Assembly: GCA_003694055.1 (NCBI GenBank)
Contig: RFLC01000269.1
Span: 1 to 5,829, forward strand
Reading direction: 5' to 3'
Length of the DNA stretch: 5,829 nt
From: Candidatus Pacearchaeota archaeon
GTDB taxonomy: Archaea; Nanobdellota; Nanobdellia; Pacearchaeales; GW2011-AR1
The translations under genes were made by a program, and so were the position numbers. Shown in pieces: positions 5,641 to 5,829 of the stretch. Every line of letters begins with the position of its first letter. The first letter of the stretch is position 1. Under the pieces are notes generated by a model. That model did not search any database, was not told the DNA's origin, and saw only the letters and a list, made by a program, of their open reading frames with translations.

Positions 5641-5829
5641 TACTACAACCAAGTTACTAAACTGATGTTCAGCCCTTTACGTTTTTGACGGCGTTCTCGT
5701 GACTCTCTCCGCTTCGCTCCGAGCCACGTTGCACTCTCGCCTTCGGCTCGGGGCGTATAACAGGGCTTAGTTTCAATAAGCGGGCGGGCTAAAAGTTAGT
5801 CAAATCAAAGATTTGAAGAAATAATAAAA
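5641..5829. other. Non-coding, GC-patterned stretch with possible RNA structure upstream of the operon
   Basis: No open frame worth calling crosses this stretch. AGCCCT (5671-5676) can pair with AGGGCT (5762-5767), enclosing two similar units that begin with ACTCTC at 5702 and 5733, 31 nt apart. Each carries a TTCG-centred mini-hairpin (GCTTCGC at 5711-5717, GCCTTCGGC at 5739-5747). GCTTA/TAAGC (5765-5781) forms a further small stem. It could be a structured RNA, the 3' end of a gene beyond the window, or an interspersed repeat. I do not recognise a known RNA family. Confidence 0.4.
5801..5815. repeat. Short perfect inverted repeat near the right edge
   Basis: CAAATC and GATTTG form a 6-bp stem around AAA, in an A-rich stretch at the window edge. 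On the minus strand it is preceded by a T-rich run; on the plus strand it is followed by A-rich sequence. It may be a small operator or part of a promoter for a gene outside the window; nothing in view decides this. Confidence 0.3.

Overview
The window reads as archaeal DNA, probably from a small-genome (DPANN-type) lineage. The reasons are BRE/TATA-style promoters (CCGAAAC followed by TTTAAATA), GAGGTG ribosome sites 3-5 nt ahead of ATG starts, a long double-domain type II secretion F-type membrane protein of the FlaJ/ArlJ/TadC kind, and secreted proteins dense in N-glycosylation sequons. The lineage is an inference. No rRNA, tRNA or marker gene is present to fix it.

All four supported genes lie on the minus strand, so transcription runs from high to low coordinates. 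From the right: 5641-5829 is a non-coding, hairpin-prone stretch. It is followed by a strong archaeal promoter (5620-5635) and a three-gene operon of exported proteins: gene A (4755-5570), its paralogue gene B (continuous frame 3965-4687, probable true start at 4743), and gene C (2964-3953). A and B share a WxxxxGNVxG block, two cysteines and a GFDGxxYDFxMIVPE block near the C terminus. The A-B and B-C junctions are both 11 nt long and differ at only two positions, so the spacer appears to have been duplicated along with the gene. Gene C is a different, asparagine- and threonine-rich surface protein with about 20 sequons.

The interval 2187-2963 holds no convincing gene. It contains a stem-loop plus T-tract that looks like the operon terminator, seven GCGCGC-type blocks (four copies of AGCGCGCGC), a dyad GTATATACA-TG-TGTATATAC and several smaller hairpins. 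At its left edge is a separate promoter for gene D (12-2180), a 722-residue membrane platform protein for an archaeal type IV filament or secretion machine.

A plausible reading is that genes A-C supply glycosylated surface or exported proteins, and gene D belongs to a pilus-like assembly system whose ATPase is not in the window. Proximity is the only link between D and A-C. The most notable single observation is a run of ten A residues just inside gene B. It puts the well-placed ATG start out of frame with the rest of the gene by one base, which could be a homopolymer sequencing error, a slippage or phase switch, or a -1 frameshift site.
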